Source of the DNA: Pirellulaceae bacterium
Lineage (GTDB): Bacteria; Planctomycetota; Planctomycetia; Pirellulales; Pirellulaceae
Direction: 5' to 3'
DNA: 64,000 nt
Assembly (NCBI GenBank): GCA_026004775.1
Contig: BPJU01000003.1
Location: 445,781-509,780, forward strand
In this document: positions 55,352-64,000 of the stretch, one piece after another
How the letters are laid out: every line of letters starts with the position of its first letter
Position numbering within the stretch: the first letter of the stretch is position 1
Made by a program: the position numbers and the translations under genes
The notes under the pieces: model-generated
Seen by the model: only the letters and a program-made list of their open reading frames with translations
Told to the model about the DNA's origin: nothing
Database searches by the model: none

Positions 55352-57031
55352 ATGCTAAGTGCAAAGCGGCTCGAGAAAGGACGCTGGCAATCGCAAAGTC
55401 ATTTTGTGGTTTTTTGGCTACTTTGTGTGGCCACTGTTGCCTCGGCGTGTAGCCGTTCCGCTACGCCACCACGTGCGGCAGGCGAGGCAGCCAAGGGGTC
55501 GACAGCCAGCAGCGCGCCGAAGGCGGCATCACCCAGCAAGCAACCAGTTCCACAACCGGTCGATCCGCGAGAGTCGCTCGCGCCGCAAGCTGCCGGCTCA
55601 CAGTTGCGCCGGCCCCTGCCCGCCGCCGCTCAAGCCACTCAGGAAAGTTGGTTCGCCTACTATCTGAACGAGGCCAAGGTGGGCCATGCGGTGATGCGGA
55701 GTTATTCCCTGGAGGGGGACGATGGTGAGCGGCTGTTGCGTCACGAAATGCAACAGCAACTTTCCTTCCTGCGCGCCGGCCAGCGAGTCGAGCAGCGGTT
55801 GTTACTCCAGAGTCTGGAGACGCCGGCGGGAGTGGTTCGCGAGCTGCGGTCGGTAGTCCGCGACAACTCGTCGGAAATCGAAATGATCGCAACCCCCCAA
55901 GGCAAGACGCTGCATGTCATTCTGCGGACAGCGGACAGTTCCAGCCTCCAAACGCTCCCCTGGGAAGAAGACTACCGGGGATTCTTTGCCGATGAACAGC
56001 TTTTGCGGGAAGAGCCGCCGCAACCCGGTCAGGTTCGGTCGGCGACAATGTTTTTGCCCGTGCTGCATCTGGTCGGCCGCCTCACCTTGTCGATCCAAGA
56101 TTGGGAACCGGTAAGTACACTCTTTGGACGCGAAAAGCTGCTACGGGTCGAATCGTTGTTCCGCCATTCCCAATTCGAATCGCAAGCTACGCTGTGGTGC
56201 GACGCGGAAGGATCGATCCATGTCTACCAGATGCCCAACCTGAAGCTGACCGCTTATCGGACTCTGAAAGAAACGGCATTGGCGGCCAACGAGGCGGTGG
56301 ACTTGTTGGAGATCTATCAAGTTCGCGTCAGCCAGCCGATTCCCAACCCGCACGGCTGCCGCAAAGCGGTATATCGCGCTCGGGTTACCGGTCACGGCAA
56401 CCCGGAGCGTCTTTTCGTCCAAGATGCCTCGCAACAGGTCGATCCGCTCGATCCCCAGACGGTGCTGATCACCGTGAGGCGTATCCGGCCGGACGATCCT
56501 GGGGAACTGGCCGGCAGCGTCCCTTCGCCTGCGGCCCCAGACCTGGCGGCCAACAGCCTCATTCAGGCTGACCACCCGCTTATCCGTCAGTTGGCTGAAC
56601 AGGTCGCACCGGCTGACGAGGAGCCGTGGAAGTGGGTGCAGGCGTGCGAGAGTTTCGTGCACGGTTACATCCAGCGCAAGTCGCTCGACAATACGTTCGC
56701 CTCGGCTCTGGAAGTGGCTCAACAACGCTCCGGAGATTGCACCGAGCATGCCGTGCTGATGGCCGCCCTCTGTCGAGCTCATGGGGTGCCGGCTCGTGTT
56801 GCCACCGGCCTGGTGGCTATCCAGGATTCGTACGCTTTTCATATGTGGAACGAAGTCTGGGTGGGCGATCGCTGGGTGCCGGTCGATGCCACTCTGGCTC
56901 AAGGCGGCATCGGGGTTGGTCATATCAAGCTAACGGTCTCCAGCCTGGAAGGCGTAAGCCCGTTTGCGGCAATGGCACCCGTTCTGGAACTAATCAGCCG
57001 CTTGGAATTGGAGGTCGTAAGCTACGAGTAG
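55352..57031 (+). CDS. Transglutaminase-like (cysteine-protease fold) lipoprotein
   Basis: 559 residues. ATG 55352 has AAGGA with a seven-base spacer. The signal sequence ends in a lipobox-like VASAC near residue 33, so the protein is probably lipid-anchored. Residues about 35-95 are Ala/Pro/Ser-rich. A long beta-rich region follows. The C-terminal transglutaminase-like domain (about 420-520) has the catalytic Cys in RSGDCTEHAVLMAALCR, His in YAFHMWNEVW and Asp in VPVDATL. Such domains act as peptidases or transferases, often outside the cytoplasm; the substrate is unknown. Confidence 0.85.
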   Translation: MLSAKRLEKGRWQSQSHFVVFWLLCVATVASACSRSATPPRAAGEAAKGSTASSAPKAASPSKQPVPQPVDPRESLAPQAAGSQLRRPLPAAAQATQESWFAYYLNEAKVGHAVMRSYSLEGDDGERLLRHEMQQQLSFLRAGQRVEQRLLLQSLETPAGVVRELRSVVRDNSSEIEMIATPQGKTLHVILRTADSSSLQTLPWEEDYRGFFADEQLLREEPPQPGQVRSATMFLPVLHLVGRLTLSIQDWEPVSTLFGREKLLRVESLFRHSQFESQATLWCDAEGSIHVYQMPNLKLTAYRTLKETALAANEAVDLLEIYQVRVSQPIPNPHGCRKAVYRARVTGHGNPERLFVQDASQQVDPLDPQTVLITVRRIRPDDPGELAGSVPSPAAPDLAANSLIQADHPLIRQLAEQVAPADEEPWKWVQACESFVHGYIQRKSLDNTFASALEVAQQRSGDCTEHAVLMAALCRAHGVPARVATGLVAIQDSYAFHMWNEVWVGDRWVPVDATLAQGGIGVGHIKLTVSSLEGVSPFAAMAPVLELISRLELEVVSYE

Positions 57032-57063
57032 GATTTAAAATTTAGGGCTGTAGCAGCACGTGG

Positions 57064-57082
57064 CACGGGCGTCTCGCCCGTG
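57064..57082. repeat. Perfect palindrome CACGGGCG...CGCCCGTG
   Basis: Eight-base arms around a TCT loop, located after the transglutaminase-like gene. With the similar element at 57167-57185 and a third related GGCCGGGACGGCC copy near 57196-57211, it forms a cluster of hairpin-forming intergenic repeats. The first could act in transcription termination, but no T tract follows. Confidence 0.65.
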
Positions 57083-57166
57083 GGGAGTTGACCTTCCATC
57101 AGAAGGAAGTCGGGGCTGCCCAACACGCGCTATGCACCGCTCTCAACCAGCATCTTGGGTAACCCA

Positions 57167-57185
57167 CACGGCCGAGACGGCCGTG
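57167..57185. repeat. Perfect palindrome CACGGCCG...CGGCCGTG
   Basis: Eight-base arms around an AGA loop, about 130 bases upstream of ilvD. It is a near copy of the palindrome at 57064-57082, with the variable central bases changed in both arms so that pairing is kept. That pattern favours selection on structure. Confidence 0.65.
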
Positions 57186-57315
57186 CTACGTGAGGCGGCC
57201 GGGACGGCCGTGCCACGTGTGGTACACATGCTTTAGGCCCATCCTCACCCGCCACCCAGCCGCTATACTGAAACTTTTTGGGAGAAACGCTTCACGTCTG
57301 GAGGGATGGCTGCCC

Positions 57316-58995
57316 ATGGCAGAACCGCTCAACAAATACAGTCGCAGGATCACTCAGGTCAAAAGCCAAGGGGCGTCGCAGGCGATGCTGTACGGCACGG
57401 GCCTTACCGAAGAGGACATGGATAAGCCTCAGGTCGGTATCGCCTCGATGTGGTACGAAGGTAATACCTGCAACATGCACTTGAACGACCTGGCGGCCAA
57501 GGTGAAAGAAGGCGTGCGGCAAGCCGGCCTGGTCGGCATGCGTTTCAACACCATCGGCGTCAGCGACGGCATCTCGATGGGGACCGAAGGGATGTCCTAT
57601 TCGCTGCCTTCGCGAGACTTGATCGCCGATTCGATCGAGACGGTCATGGGAGCTCAGTGGTACGATGCCCTGATCGCCATTCCGGGTTGTGACAAGAATA
57701 TGCCGGGCTGTTTGATGGCGATGGGGAGGCTGAATCGCCCGGCGCTGATGGTCTACGGCGGCACGATCAAGCCCGGATACCTCAACGGCGAAAAGCTCGA
57801 TATCGTCTCCGCATTTCAGTGTTACGGGCAGTACCTGGCCGGACAAATCGACGAACAGAAGCGAAAGCAGATCATCCAGCGCTCTTGTCCTGGGGCCGGA
57901 GCGTGCGGCGGCATGTATACGGCCAACACCATGGCCACAGCGATCGAAGCTCTGGGCATGTCCCTGCCCTACAGCTCCTCGACACCCGCCGAAGATCCTC
58001 AGAAACTCCAAGAATGCCTCCAAGCGGGCCATGCCATCCGGCGGCTATTGGAATTGGACTTGAAGCCGCGGGACATCATGACGCGGCGAGCCTTCGAAAA
58101 CGCGATGGTCATGGTGATGGTGTTAGGAGGCTCAACGAACGCCGTTCTGCACCTGATTGCCATGGCTCGAAGCGTCGGTGTCGAGCTGTCGATCGACGAT
58201 TTCCAGCGAGTCAGCGATCGGGTGCCTTACCTGGCCGATTTGAAACCGAGCGGCCGGTACGTGCAGGAGGATCTGCACCGCGTGGGAGGCACGCCGGCGG
58301 TGATGAAATATCTGCTCGAACACGGCCTGTTGGACGGCGACTGCATAACGGTGACCGGACGGACACTGGCCGAAAACCTGGCCGATCTGCCCGGCCTGGC
58401 GGAAGGGCAAGACGTGGTGCGCCCACTGGCCAATCCGATCAAGCCGACAGGGCATATCCGAATCTTGCGGGGCAATCTTGCCCCGGAAGGAGCCGTTGCA
58501 AAAATTACCGGCAAGGAAGGAACGCGCTTCACCGGACCGGCGCGCGTATTTGACTCGGAAGAGGCTATGCTGGAGGCCCTGGAAAAGGGCAAAATCCGAA
58601 AGGGTGATGTGGTGATCATTCGGTATGAAGGGCCCAAAGGAGGCCCCGGAATGCCGGAGATGCTCACGCCCACCTCGGCCATCGTGGGCGCCGGGTTGGC
58701 CGGCCACGTGGCCTTGTTGACCGACGGACGTTTCTCCGGTGGTTCTCACGGTTTCATCGTGGGACACATCACGCCGGAAGCTCAAGAAGGCGGCCCGATC
58801 GCTCTTGTTCAGGACGGCGACATGGTGACGATCGATGCGGAAAACAACCGCATCGATGTGGCTCTGGACGAACACCAGTGGCAAGAGCGCCGCCGGCGGT
58901 GGAAGGCACCGCCCTACAAGGTGCAAAGCGGAGCGCTGTACAAGTATATTAAGTGCGTTCGGTCCGCTTCCGAAGGTTGTGTCACGGACCAGTAG
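57316..58995 (+). CDS. ilvD: Dihydroxy-acid dehydratase
   Basis: 559 residues, an iron-sulfur enzyme dehydrating dihydroxy-acids in valine, leucine and isoleucine synthesis. Key motifs are CNMHLNDLA (first cysteine ligand region), [41 protein letters not shown] and [15 protein letters not shown]. The length matches IlvD rather than Edd (about 600). ATG 57316 is behind GGAGGG. The open frame extends to 57190 through the intergenic palindromes and is not accepted. The tail beyond YIKCV is short and unusual. Confidence 0.95.
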   Translation: MAEPLNKYSRRITQVKSQGASQAMLYGTGLTEEDMDKPQVGIASMWYEGNTCNMHLNDLAAKVKEGVRQAGLVGMRFNTIGVSDGISMGTEGMSYSLPSRDLIADSIETVMGAQWYDALIAIPGCDKNMPGCLMAMGRLNRPALMVYGGTIKPGYLNGEKLDIVSAFQCYGQYLAGQIDEQKRKQIIQRSCPGAGACGGMYTANTMATAIEALGMSLPYSSSTPAEDPQKLQECLQAGHAIRRLLELDLKPRDIMTRRAFENAMVMVMVLGGSTNAVLHLIAMARSVGVELSIDDFQRVSDRVPYLADLKPSGRYVQEDLHRVGGTPAVMKYLLEHGLLDGDCITVTGRTLAENLADLPGLAEGQDVVRPLANPIKPTGHIRILRGNLAPEGAVAKITGKEGTRFTGPARVFDSEEAMLEALEKGKIRKGDVVIIRYEGPKGGPGMPEMLTPTSAIVGAGLAGHVALLTDGRFSGGSHGFIVGHITPEAQEGGPIALVQDGDMVTIDAENNRIDVALDEHQWQERRRRWKAPPYKVQSGALYKYIKCVRSASEGCVTDQ

Positions 58996-59039
58996 ACAGC
59001 CAGCTCGCCAGGGGCCTTTCCAGATACAGGTTTCGAGGA

Positions 59040-60461
59040 ATGAAACCGGTACCGCCCGAATTGCCGAGGAATTTGCAACAGCTTCGCGAGTCCGGCTGGG
59101 TGAGCAAGTCGGTCAAGCAAGAAATCCGTGACAACTTCGTCAGCCGGCTGGCCGGCGGCGAGGAGCTTTTCCCCGGCGTGATCGGCTACGAAGACACCGT
59201 GATCCCCGAAATTACTCTGGCGATTCTTTCCGGGCATGACATGCTTTTCCTCGGCGAAAAAGGGCAGGCCAAGAGCCGACTGATGAGGCGGATCGCCGAT
59301 TTCCTTGACGAATGGATCCCGTACCTGGATGTACCGGGTGCACCGCTGCACGATGACCCGTACCGCCCGATTACCCGGGCGGGCAAGCGGCTGGTGGCGG
59401 AGACTCCCCCCGAGAAGGTTCCCATTGCCTGGTGGCACCGCAGCGAACGCTACGGCGAACGCCTGGCTCCGGGTACCAAATTCGCCGACATCATCGGCGA
59501 AATCGACCCGGCCAAGCTTGCCGGTGGGGTAAGCATGTCGGCCGAAGAGGCGTTGCATTTCGGTCTTATTCCCAGGATGCACCGCGGGATCTTCGCCATC
59601 AACGAACTGCCCGAACTGGACGAATCCGTCCAGGTAGGGCTGTTCAACATCCTGGAAGAACGCGATGTACAGATCCGCGGTTACCCGGTGCGCTTCGATA
59701 TCGACGTGCTGTTGATCTTTTCGGCCAATCCGTCCACCTATAACCGCAGCGGCAAAGTGATCCCTCAGTTGAAAGACCGTATCGGGTCGCTCATCCAGAC
59801 ACATTATCCGCGATCGCGCGACTTGGGCATCCAGATCACCGAGCAGGAGGCGGGGATTGATCTGGGCGGGCCGTATCCGGTGCTGGTGCCGTATTTCATG
59901 AAGGAGATCATCGAGCAGATCACGATTCGGGCTCGCCAATCGAAATTCATCGATCAGCAATCGGGCGTAAGTGCCCGCATGAGCATAGCCAACTACCGGA
60001 CGATGATCGCTTCGGCCCGCCGCCGAGCGATCCTGCTGGGTGAAAAGCCGGCGGTACCGCGCATCAGCGACCTGGGGCACCTGTATTCGTCGTCGCTCGG
60101 CAAACTCGAACTGGATCTGATGGGCAGCCACCAGATGAGCGAGCGGCAGGTGTTGGAGGCGATCGTGGCCGAGGCGATAAGGGATGTGTTCCAGGAGTAT
60201 GTGGAAGAGCATGGCCTGGAGGAACTGGCTCAGGTGTTCGCCAAAGGCGTGCGGATCGAAGTGGGGGATATGTTGCCGTCCCGGGTTTACTGCGAGCGCT
60301 TGCGGCGCGTACCGGAGCTGTGGAACAAGGCATTCGAGGTGAATGCATCGGAGAACGAAGCGGTGCGGGCTTCCTGTATCGAATTCGTACTGGCAGGACT
60401 CTATGCTCTGGAACGCATTTCGCGCAGCCAGCATTTTGGAAAGATTACCTACACGATTTAG
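59040..60461 (+). CDS. MoxR-type AAA+ ATPase
   Basis: 473 residues. Walker A is GEKGQAKS (72-79). The Walker B region reads [15 protein letters not shown] (184-198), where the usual DE is replaced by [13 protein letters not shown] (228-238) covers sensor 1. A C-terminal helical region of about 200 residues is longer than in minimal MoxR proteins and recalls magnesium chelatase I-type chaperones. It starts 44 bases after ilvD and is followed by a VWA protein. Such pairs act together to insert cofactors or remodel proteins; the client is unknown. Confidence 0.85.
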   Translation: MKPVPPELPRNLQQLRESGWVSKSVKQEIRDNFVSRLAGGEELFPGVIGYEDTVIPEITLAILSGHDMLFLGEKGQAKSRLMRRIADFLDEWIPYLDVPGAPLHDDPYRPITRAGKRLVAETPPEKVPIAWWHRSERYGERLAPGTKFADIIGEIDPAKLAGGVSMSAEEALHFGLIPRMHRGIFAINELPELDESVQVGLFNILEERDVQIRGYPVRFDIDVLLIFSANPSTYNRSGKVIPQLKDRIGSLIQTHYPRSRDLGIQITEQEAGIDLGGPYPVLVPYFMKEIIEQITIRARQSKFIDQQSGVSARMSIANYRTMIASARRRAILLGEKPAVPRISDLGHLYSSSLGKLELDLMGSHQMSERQVLEAIVAEAIRDVFQEYVEEHGLEELAQVFAKGVRIEVGDMLPSRVYCERLRRVPELWNKAFEVNASENEAVRASCIEFVLAGLYALERISRSQHFGKITYTI

Positions 60462-60539
60462 CGGGAAGCCCGAGGGCCCGAGGGGCAGGCGCCCGCGCTG
60501 GGAGTTGGGCGCGAAGGCGGCCCGGACAAGGAGCAAGCA

Positions 60540-62240
60540 ATGAGCGGCTCGGCGCGTCATGGCGGCGTGGTGCATGTTTACCAGAAGTACAATCCGTTGG
60601 AGTTCCCCCCGCCTACGCAGCCTCCACCGGATGTGCTGGAACCGGTCTTCCGACATTGGTTACGCTTCGGCCGGCGCCGCCGGCTGACGGCCGAGGAGCT
60701 GGCTAACGCCGTGCATCTGGATCCCAGCCAGATCGCCGGCCTGGGGCCGACGCTCGATGCGCTGATCGACATGCTTCGTGAAAGGAAGCGCAAGATCCTG
60801 GCAACCTACGAAACGCAGACCGTTCGCGAACTGGCCCGGCGGCGCTATCAGGAATTCGCGGCCCGACTTGAGCCGCCGGCATCCCTGCGCAACCGGTACC
60901 AGCGCTCTGTCCAAGAGGAACAGATTTATGAGCTGGAGCGGTTGTGGCTATCGCTTCGCGACGAGCGATCCCCGTTCGCTCGATCTCTGGTACAGTTGAT
61001 CGCTCGGCTGGGTGACCAGTATCAGATCGAGGAACTGGCGGCCAAGTACGCGTTCACCGGCCGAGAACCTCTGTCGATCGAAAAGGCTCTCCAGATCAAA
61101 GAGGAACTGGAGGCGATCGACAAACTGTTGGCAGAACTGGAAAAGGCTCGGCGAACCGCCCGCATCGGAGTAATTGACCTCGACGAGTTGTCGCGGTTTG
61201 TCGAGACAGCGGATGTGGAACGGCTGCGGGAGCTGCAGCGCGCGGTGACCGAGTACTTGCGGCAGTTGGCTGAACTGCAAGGTCTGGAGCCCGATCGGGA
61301 AGGATTTCGTTTGACTCCCAAAGCCATGAGGTTGTTTCAGGGCCGGCTGCTGGAGCAGATCTTCAGCCAGTTGCAGCCGTCGCGAACCGGCCGGCACACC
61401 CATGCAGCCGAAGGTGAAGGCGCCGTCGAGCTGCCCCAGACGCGCCCCTATCAGTTCGGAGATTCCATCACGCAGATGGACATTCCGCAGAGCCTTATCA
61501 ACGCTCTGGTGCGCAACGGCCCCGGGCTGCCGATTGCCTTACGCAGTGAAGACATCGTCATCCACCGCAGCCGGTGCAGCCCCAAGTGCGCCACGGCGGT
61601 CATCCTCGACATGAGCGGCTCGATGCGCTACGACGGGCAATATGTCAACGTCAAGCGAATGGCTTTGGCGTTCGAGGGGCTGATTCGCCGCGAGTTTCCC
61701 GGGGATTTCGTGCAGTTTATCGAAATGTACTCGGTGGCCCGGCTCCGCGCTCCCGGAGAAATCCTCGATCTGATGCCCAAACCGGTTACGATCTTCGATC
61801 CATTCGTGGCTCTCCGCGTGGACATGTCACGGCCCGAGGTGACCGAGTACGACGTCCCTCCACACTTTACCAATATCCAGCACGCACTGAGGCTGGCGCG
61901 TCAGGCACTGGCAGGCCGTGATACGCCCAATCGCCAGATCCTGCTCATCACCGATGGGCTGCCTACCGCCCATTTTCAGGACCAATGGCTCTACTTGCTC
62001 TTCCCGCCTCATGCGTCAACCGAACAAGCCACGCTGCAAGAGGCCCTGGCGTGCGCTCGTGACGGCATCGTCATCAATATCTTCCTGCTGTCCACATGGG
62101 CACAATCCGAACTGGACATCCGCTTCGCTTACAAGGTGGCCGAAGCGGCCCGTGGCCGTGTGTTCTTCACCGCAGGCGAAGACCTGGATCGCTTCGTGGT
62201 GTGGGATTACATCCAACGGCGGCGACAAATCATCGGCTGA
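60540..62240 (+). CDS. VWA-domain protein, partner of the MoxR-type ATPase
   Basis: 566 residues. The N-terminal 300 residues are mostly charged helices, including a coiled coil around 180-250. A von Willebrand factor A domain at about 350-560 has the complete MIDAS start DMSGSM (357-362), with a conserved threonine in PPHFTNIQHAL and aspartate in LLITDGLPTAH. AAGGAG lies six bases before the ATG. It is encoded 78 bases after the ATPase. MoxR/VWA pairs are cytoplasmic chaperone-like systems. Confidence 0.88.
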   Translation: MSGSARHGGVVHVYQKYNPLEFPPPTQPPPDVLEPVFRHWLRFGRRRRLTAEELANAVHLDPSQIAGLGPTLDALIDMLRERKRKILATYETQTVRELARRRYQEFAARLEPPASLRNRYQRSVQEEQIYELERLWLSLRDERSPFARSLVQLIARLGDQYQIEELAAKYAFTGREPLSIEKALQIKEELEAIDKLLAELEKARRTARIGVIDLDELSRFVETADVERLRELQRAVTEYLRQLAELQGLEPDREGFRLTPKAMRLFQGRLLEQIFSQLQPSRTGRHTHAAEGEGAVELPQTRPYQFGDSITQMDIPQSLINALVRNGPGLPIALRSEDIVIHRSRCSPKCATAVILDMSGSMRYDGQYVNVKRMALAFEGLIRREFPGDFVQFIEMYSVARLRAPGEILDLMPKPVTIFDPFVALRVDMSRPEVTEYDVPPHFTNIQHALRLARQALAGRDTPNRQILLITDGLPTAHFQDQWLYLLFPPHASTEQATLQEALACARDGIVINIFLLSTWAQSELDIRFAYKVAEAARGRVFFTAGEDLDRFVVWDYIQRRRQIIG

Positions 62241-62402
62241 TCGGCAGCACGAGCAAACATCAAAAAAACCCTTGTCGAAACTGCACGTTGTTGGGTACTC
62301 TTAAAAGAAGAGGCGACATGCAAGCGTAGGGTGGATCGAGGGAACCGTCGCGAGTGTGCAGATGACATGACGCGCGTCACTTTATCTTAAGAACCTGCTC
62401 CT

Positions 62403-62942
62403 ATGCAAAGCATCTGGCATACGTTCTTCAGCGAACCGACCGGCAGGAACTACTTGCGAGTTCGCCAACGTGTTTTGAAGTACCGCCGGCAACCGAAGGT
62501 CGATGAGTTGTTGAAGGTTGAATTGCTGTTCGAGCAGGAGCAGTATGAAGAGGTGCGGGCCGAGGCGGCCAAGCTGCTGCCCCGATGGGGTCTGTCACCC
62601 CGCTTGTACCGTCTGAGTGGTCTAGCCGCCTGGCAACTGCAGGATCGCCAAGCCGCAGAACTCGATAAGTTCCTCTATGATGCCTGCCTGGCAGGAATCC
62701 AGGGGACGGGTGATGGCAGCCCCTCACGTCCCTATTGGGTGATCTACCCGTCGGATCCGGATGAGCTATTGGAACAGATGGGAATGGAAGTAGCGGGGCG
62801 TTCGTTGGTTCGCGGGCCATGGGGACCGGCTGAGCTGGTCGAGTCGCGGGATGGGCGCGTCTGGTGGTTTACGTATCAGCCCGCCGAGCTGCGCCGTCGC
62901 AGCTCGTGGATACCCCAACCAATGAGTATGGCAGGCCGGTAG
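62403..62942 (+). CDS. Unknown protein, possibly TPR-like
   Basis: 179 residues, not recognised. The first half is helical and repeat-like (RVLKYRRQPKVDELLKVE, LLFEQEQYEEVRAEAAKLL, LYRLSGLAAWQLQDRQAAE), consistent with two or three TPR-like units. The second half has aromatic beta segments (PYWVIYPSD and RVWWFTYQPAEL). The ribosome-binding site is poor. It is followed after five bases by the next gene, so the two are probably co-transcribed. Confidence 0.65.
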   Translation: MQSIWHTFFSEPTGRNYLRVRQRVLKYRRQPKVDELLKVELLFEQEQYEEVRAEAAKLLPRWGLSPRLYRLSGLAAWQLQDRQAAELDKFLYDACLAGIQGTGDGSPSRPYWVIYPSDPDELLEQMGMEVAGRSLVRGPWGPAELVESRDGRVWWFTYQPAELRRRSSWIPQPMSMAGR

Positions 62943-62947
62943 CTCTC

Positions 62948-63919
62948 ATGCCCGTTGCATGTACCTGTGAGCATTGCCACCAGTCATTCCACGTAAGCCG
63001 GCGCTTTTCGGATCGCCGTATTCGCTGTCCTTACTGCAAACGTCCCACGCTCGTCCCGGCTCGGCAGGAAACTTCCACCTCTTCGCCCGACATGCCTTCT
63101 GAGGCAATCTCCCGGCCGCCGGTGATACCGGCCGGCTCGACGCCGCTCGCCGCTGCGACGGTAGTGCCACCGCCGGCACCAAGGGCGGCGCCCGGTTCAA
63201 ATACCGTACCCACAGATGTTCCGAAATTGGAAGAAAGCGTGGAATCCGGCGGCGCTCCCCCCGCCCTGTCACCGCCGGTGGAACCTGTGCCGCCCGGCTG
63301 GTTCCTATCACAAGCCGAGCCGCCTGTGTGGGCACAACCGGAGGCGCCTCACAGGCGCGGCGTGTGGATACCCGCGTCCGTGATCGCCATGCAGGGGGCA
63401 TTGCTGGCCATGTGTGCTGTGGCCGGACTGCTGGCCGGCTGGTGGCTGGCTCAAAGCCAAATCGCCGGCGAAGTGCCCCAACCCTGTGTCGTCACCGGGA
63501 CGCTCCAGCGCATCGACGATAATGGTCAATCGATGGCGGATGCGGGATTGGTGTTGCTATTGCCCGAGGGTGAGCGGCTGGCCCGCAGCGAACGGCTGGC
63601 AGTCCAGGACCTCCTGAATCTGGAGAGCTCGGCCACAGAAGTTTCGACCCGTGATAAGCTCCGCCAGGTGGGTGGCGATGTCTGTCGAGCCAACGCCGAT
63701 GGATTCTTTTACCTCAAAGCGCCCCGCCCCGGTCGTTACCATATATTGTGCCTGGCCACGGTGGCCAGAACGAGAGCGACTCCGATCGATCACCAACTGC
63801 TGGCCGACGTAGGTAAGTTCGTCGACCAGCCACATCAGTTGCTCGGCGCGCGTGCTTTCCACTGGCAATCGCTCGAGGTGAAAACGGATCAACAACTGCC
63901 CATCGTCATTCAGCCGTAA
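62948..63919 (+). CDS. Zinc-ribbon protein with membrane segment and beta-rich C-terminal domain
   Basis: 323 residues from ATG 62948. An N-terminal zinc ribbon (CEHCHQ and CPYCKRP) is followed by a Pro/Ala/Thr-rich linker (about 40-145), one membrane segment (about 152-172, SVIAMQGALLAMCAVAGLLAGWWLA) and a C-terminal domain of about 140 residues with beta-strand character. It ends in a region resembling carboxypeptidase-regulatory-like folds (RANADGFFYLKAPRPGRYHI). The domain order suggests a cytoplasmic ribbon and an outside domain. Function is unknown. The final 80 bases of the window show no gene. Confidence 0.68.
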   Translation: MPVACTCEHCHQSFHVSRRFSDRRIRCPYCKRPTLVPARQETSTSSPDMPSEAISRPPVIPAGSTPLAAATVVPPPAPRAAPGSNTVPTDVPKLEESVESGGAPPALSPPVEPVPPGWFLSQAEPPVWAQPEAPHRRGVWIPASVIAMQGALLAMCAVAGLLAGWWLAQSQIAGEVPQPCVVTGTLQRIDDNGQSMADAGLVLLLPEGERLARSERLAVQDLLNLESSATEVSTRDKLRQVGGDVCRANADGFFYLKAPRPGRYHILCLATVARTRATPIDHQLLADVGKFVDQPHQLLGARAFHWQSLEVKTDQQLPIVIQP

Positions 63920-64000
63920 CCGCCCTCGTGGCTTTAGGGGCAGCGTGACAGTCGATCTTGCCAACACGAAAGCATAACGCTCTTCAAGAGATGACGAGTG

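Noticed and set aside
58914..60656. 580-residue minus-strand open frame
   Set aside because: It is antisense to the MoxR-type gene, which has clear ATPase motifs.

Overview
The window is a dense bacterial chromosome segment of roughly 60% G+C by eye, almost entirely protein-coding. No rRNA, tRNA, CRISPR array or intact insertion sequence was recognised. Several traits suggest a planctomycete, possibly a thermophilic Pirellulales/Thermoguttaceae-like lineage: an AroD-AroE fusion, a fused GldF/GldG-type ABC gene with a DUF4340 partner, several zinc-ribbon-plus-membrane proteins, a very large low-complexity membrane protein, a b6-type cytochrome b fused to cytochrome c, and palindromic intergenic repeats. 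The assignment is inferred from gene content; no marker phylogeny was possible.

Layout. 1-5.7 kb: 3' end of a PaaK-like CoA ligase, a class-V aminotransferase, a DinG-type helicase and a convergent MFS exporter. 5.8-11.5 kb (minus): ABC ATPase, fused permease/GldG protein and DUF4340 protein. 11.9-17.1 kb (minus): a 1155-residue membrane protein overlapping nadB. 17.4-24.6 kb: UxaA-family dehydratase, a DUF1399-like protein, a DUF6263-like secreted protein, a UPF0173 hydrolase, a thioredoxin-fold protein with a disrupted 5' end, and a HisN-like phosphatase. 24.7-31 kb (minus): dksA-lspA, a small conserved protein, thrC-dapB and aroDE-aroK. 31.2-38.2 kb (minus): mutL, an NtrC-type regulator, a soluble histidine kinase, then rpsO-pnp.

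38.7-64 kb (mostly plus): gamma-glutamyltransferase; an overlapping three-gene accessory cassette (TIGR04255-like protein plus two unknowns, 40.8-42.5 kb); larB-nnrD-ribF-nrnA; a Rieske/cytochrome b-c pair; glyS; a zinc-ribbon/glycine-zipper protein beside an exact 108-bp tandem duplication; a TIM-barrel protein; planctomycete-type unknowns; a transglutaminase-like lipoprotein; ilvD; a MoxR/VWA pair; and two final unknowns.

Functional themes are amino-acid and cofactor synthesis (thrC, dapB, aroDE, aroK, ilvD, nadB, ribF, nnrD, larB), a quinol-oxidising bc-type complex, envelope or transport assemblies, and a two-component system. The best candidate for an undescribed system is the 40,814-42,510 cassette. 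The other leads are the disrupted gene at 22,411-23,825, the duplication at 51,882-52,097, and a strong minus-strand terminator at 49,172-49,203 that has no recognised gene feeding it.
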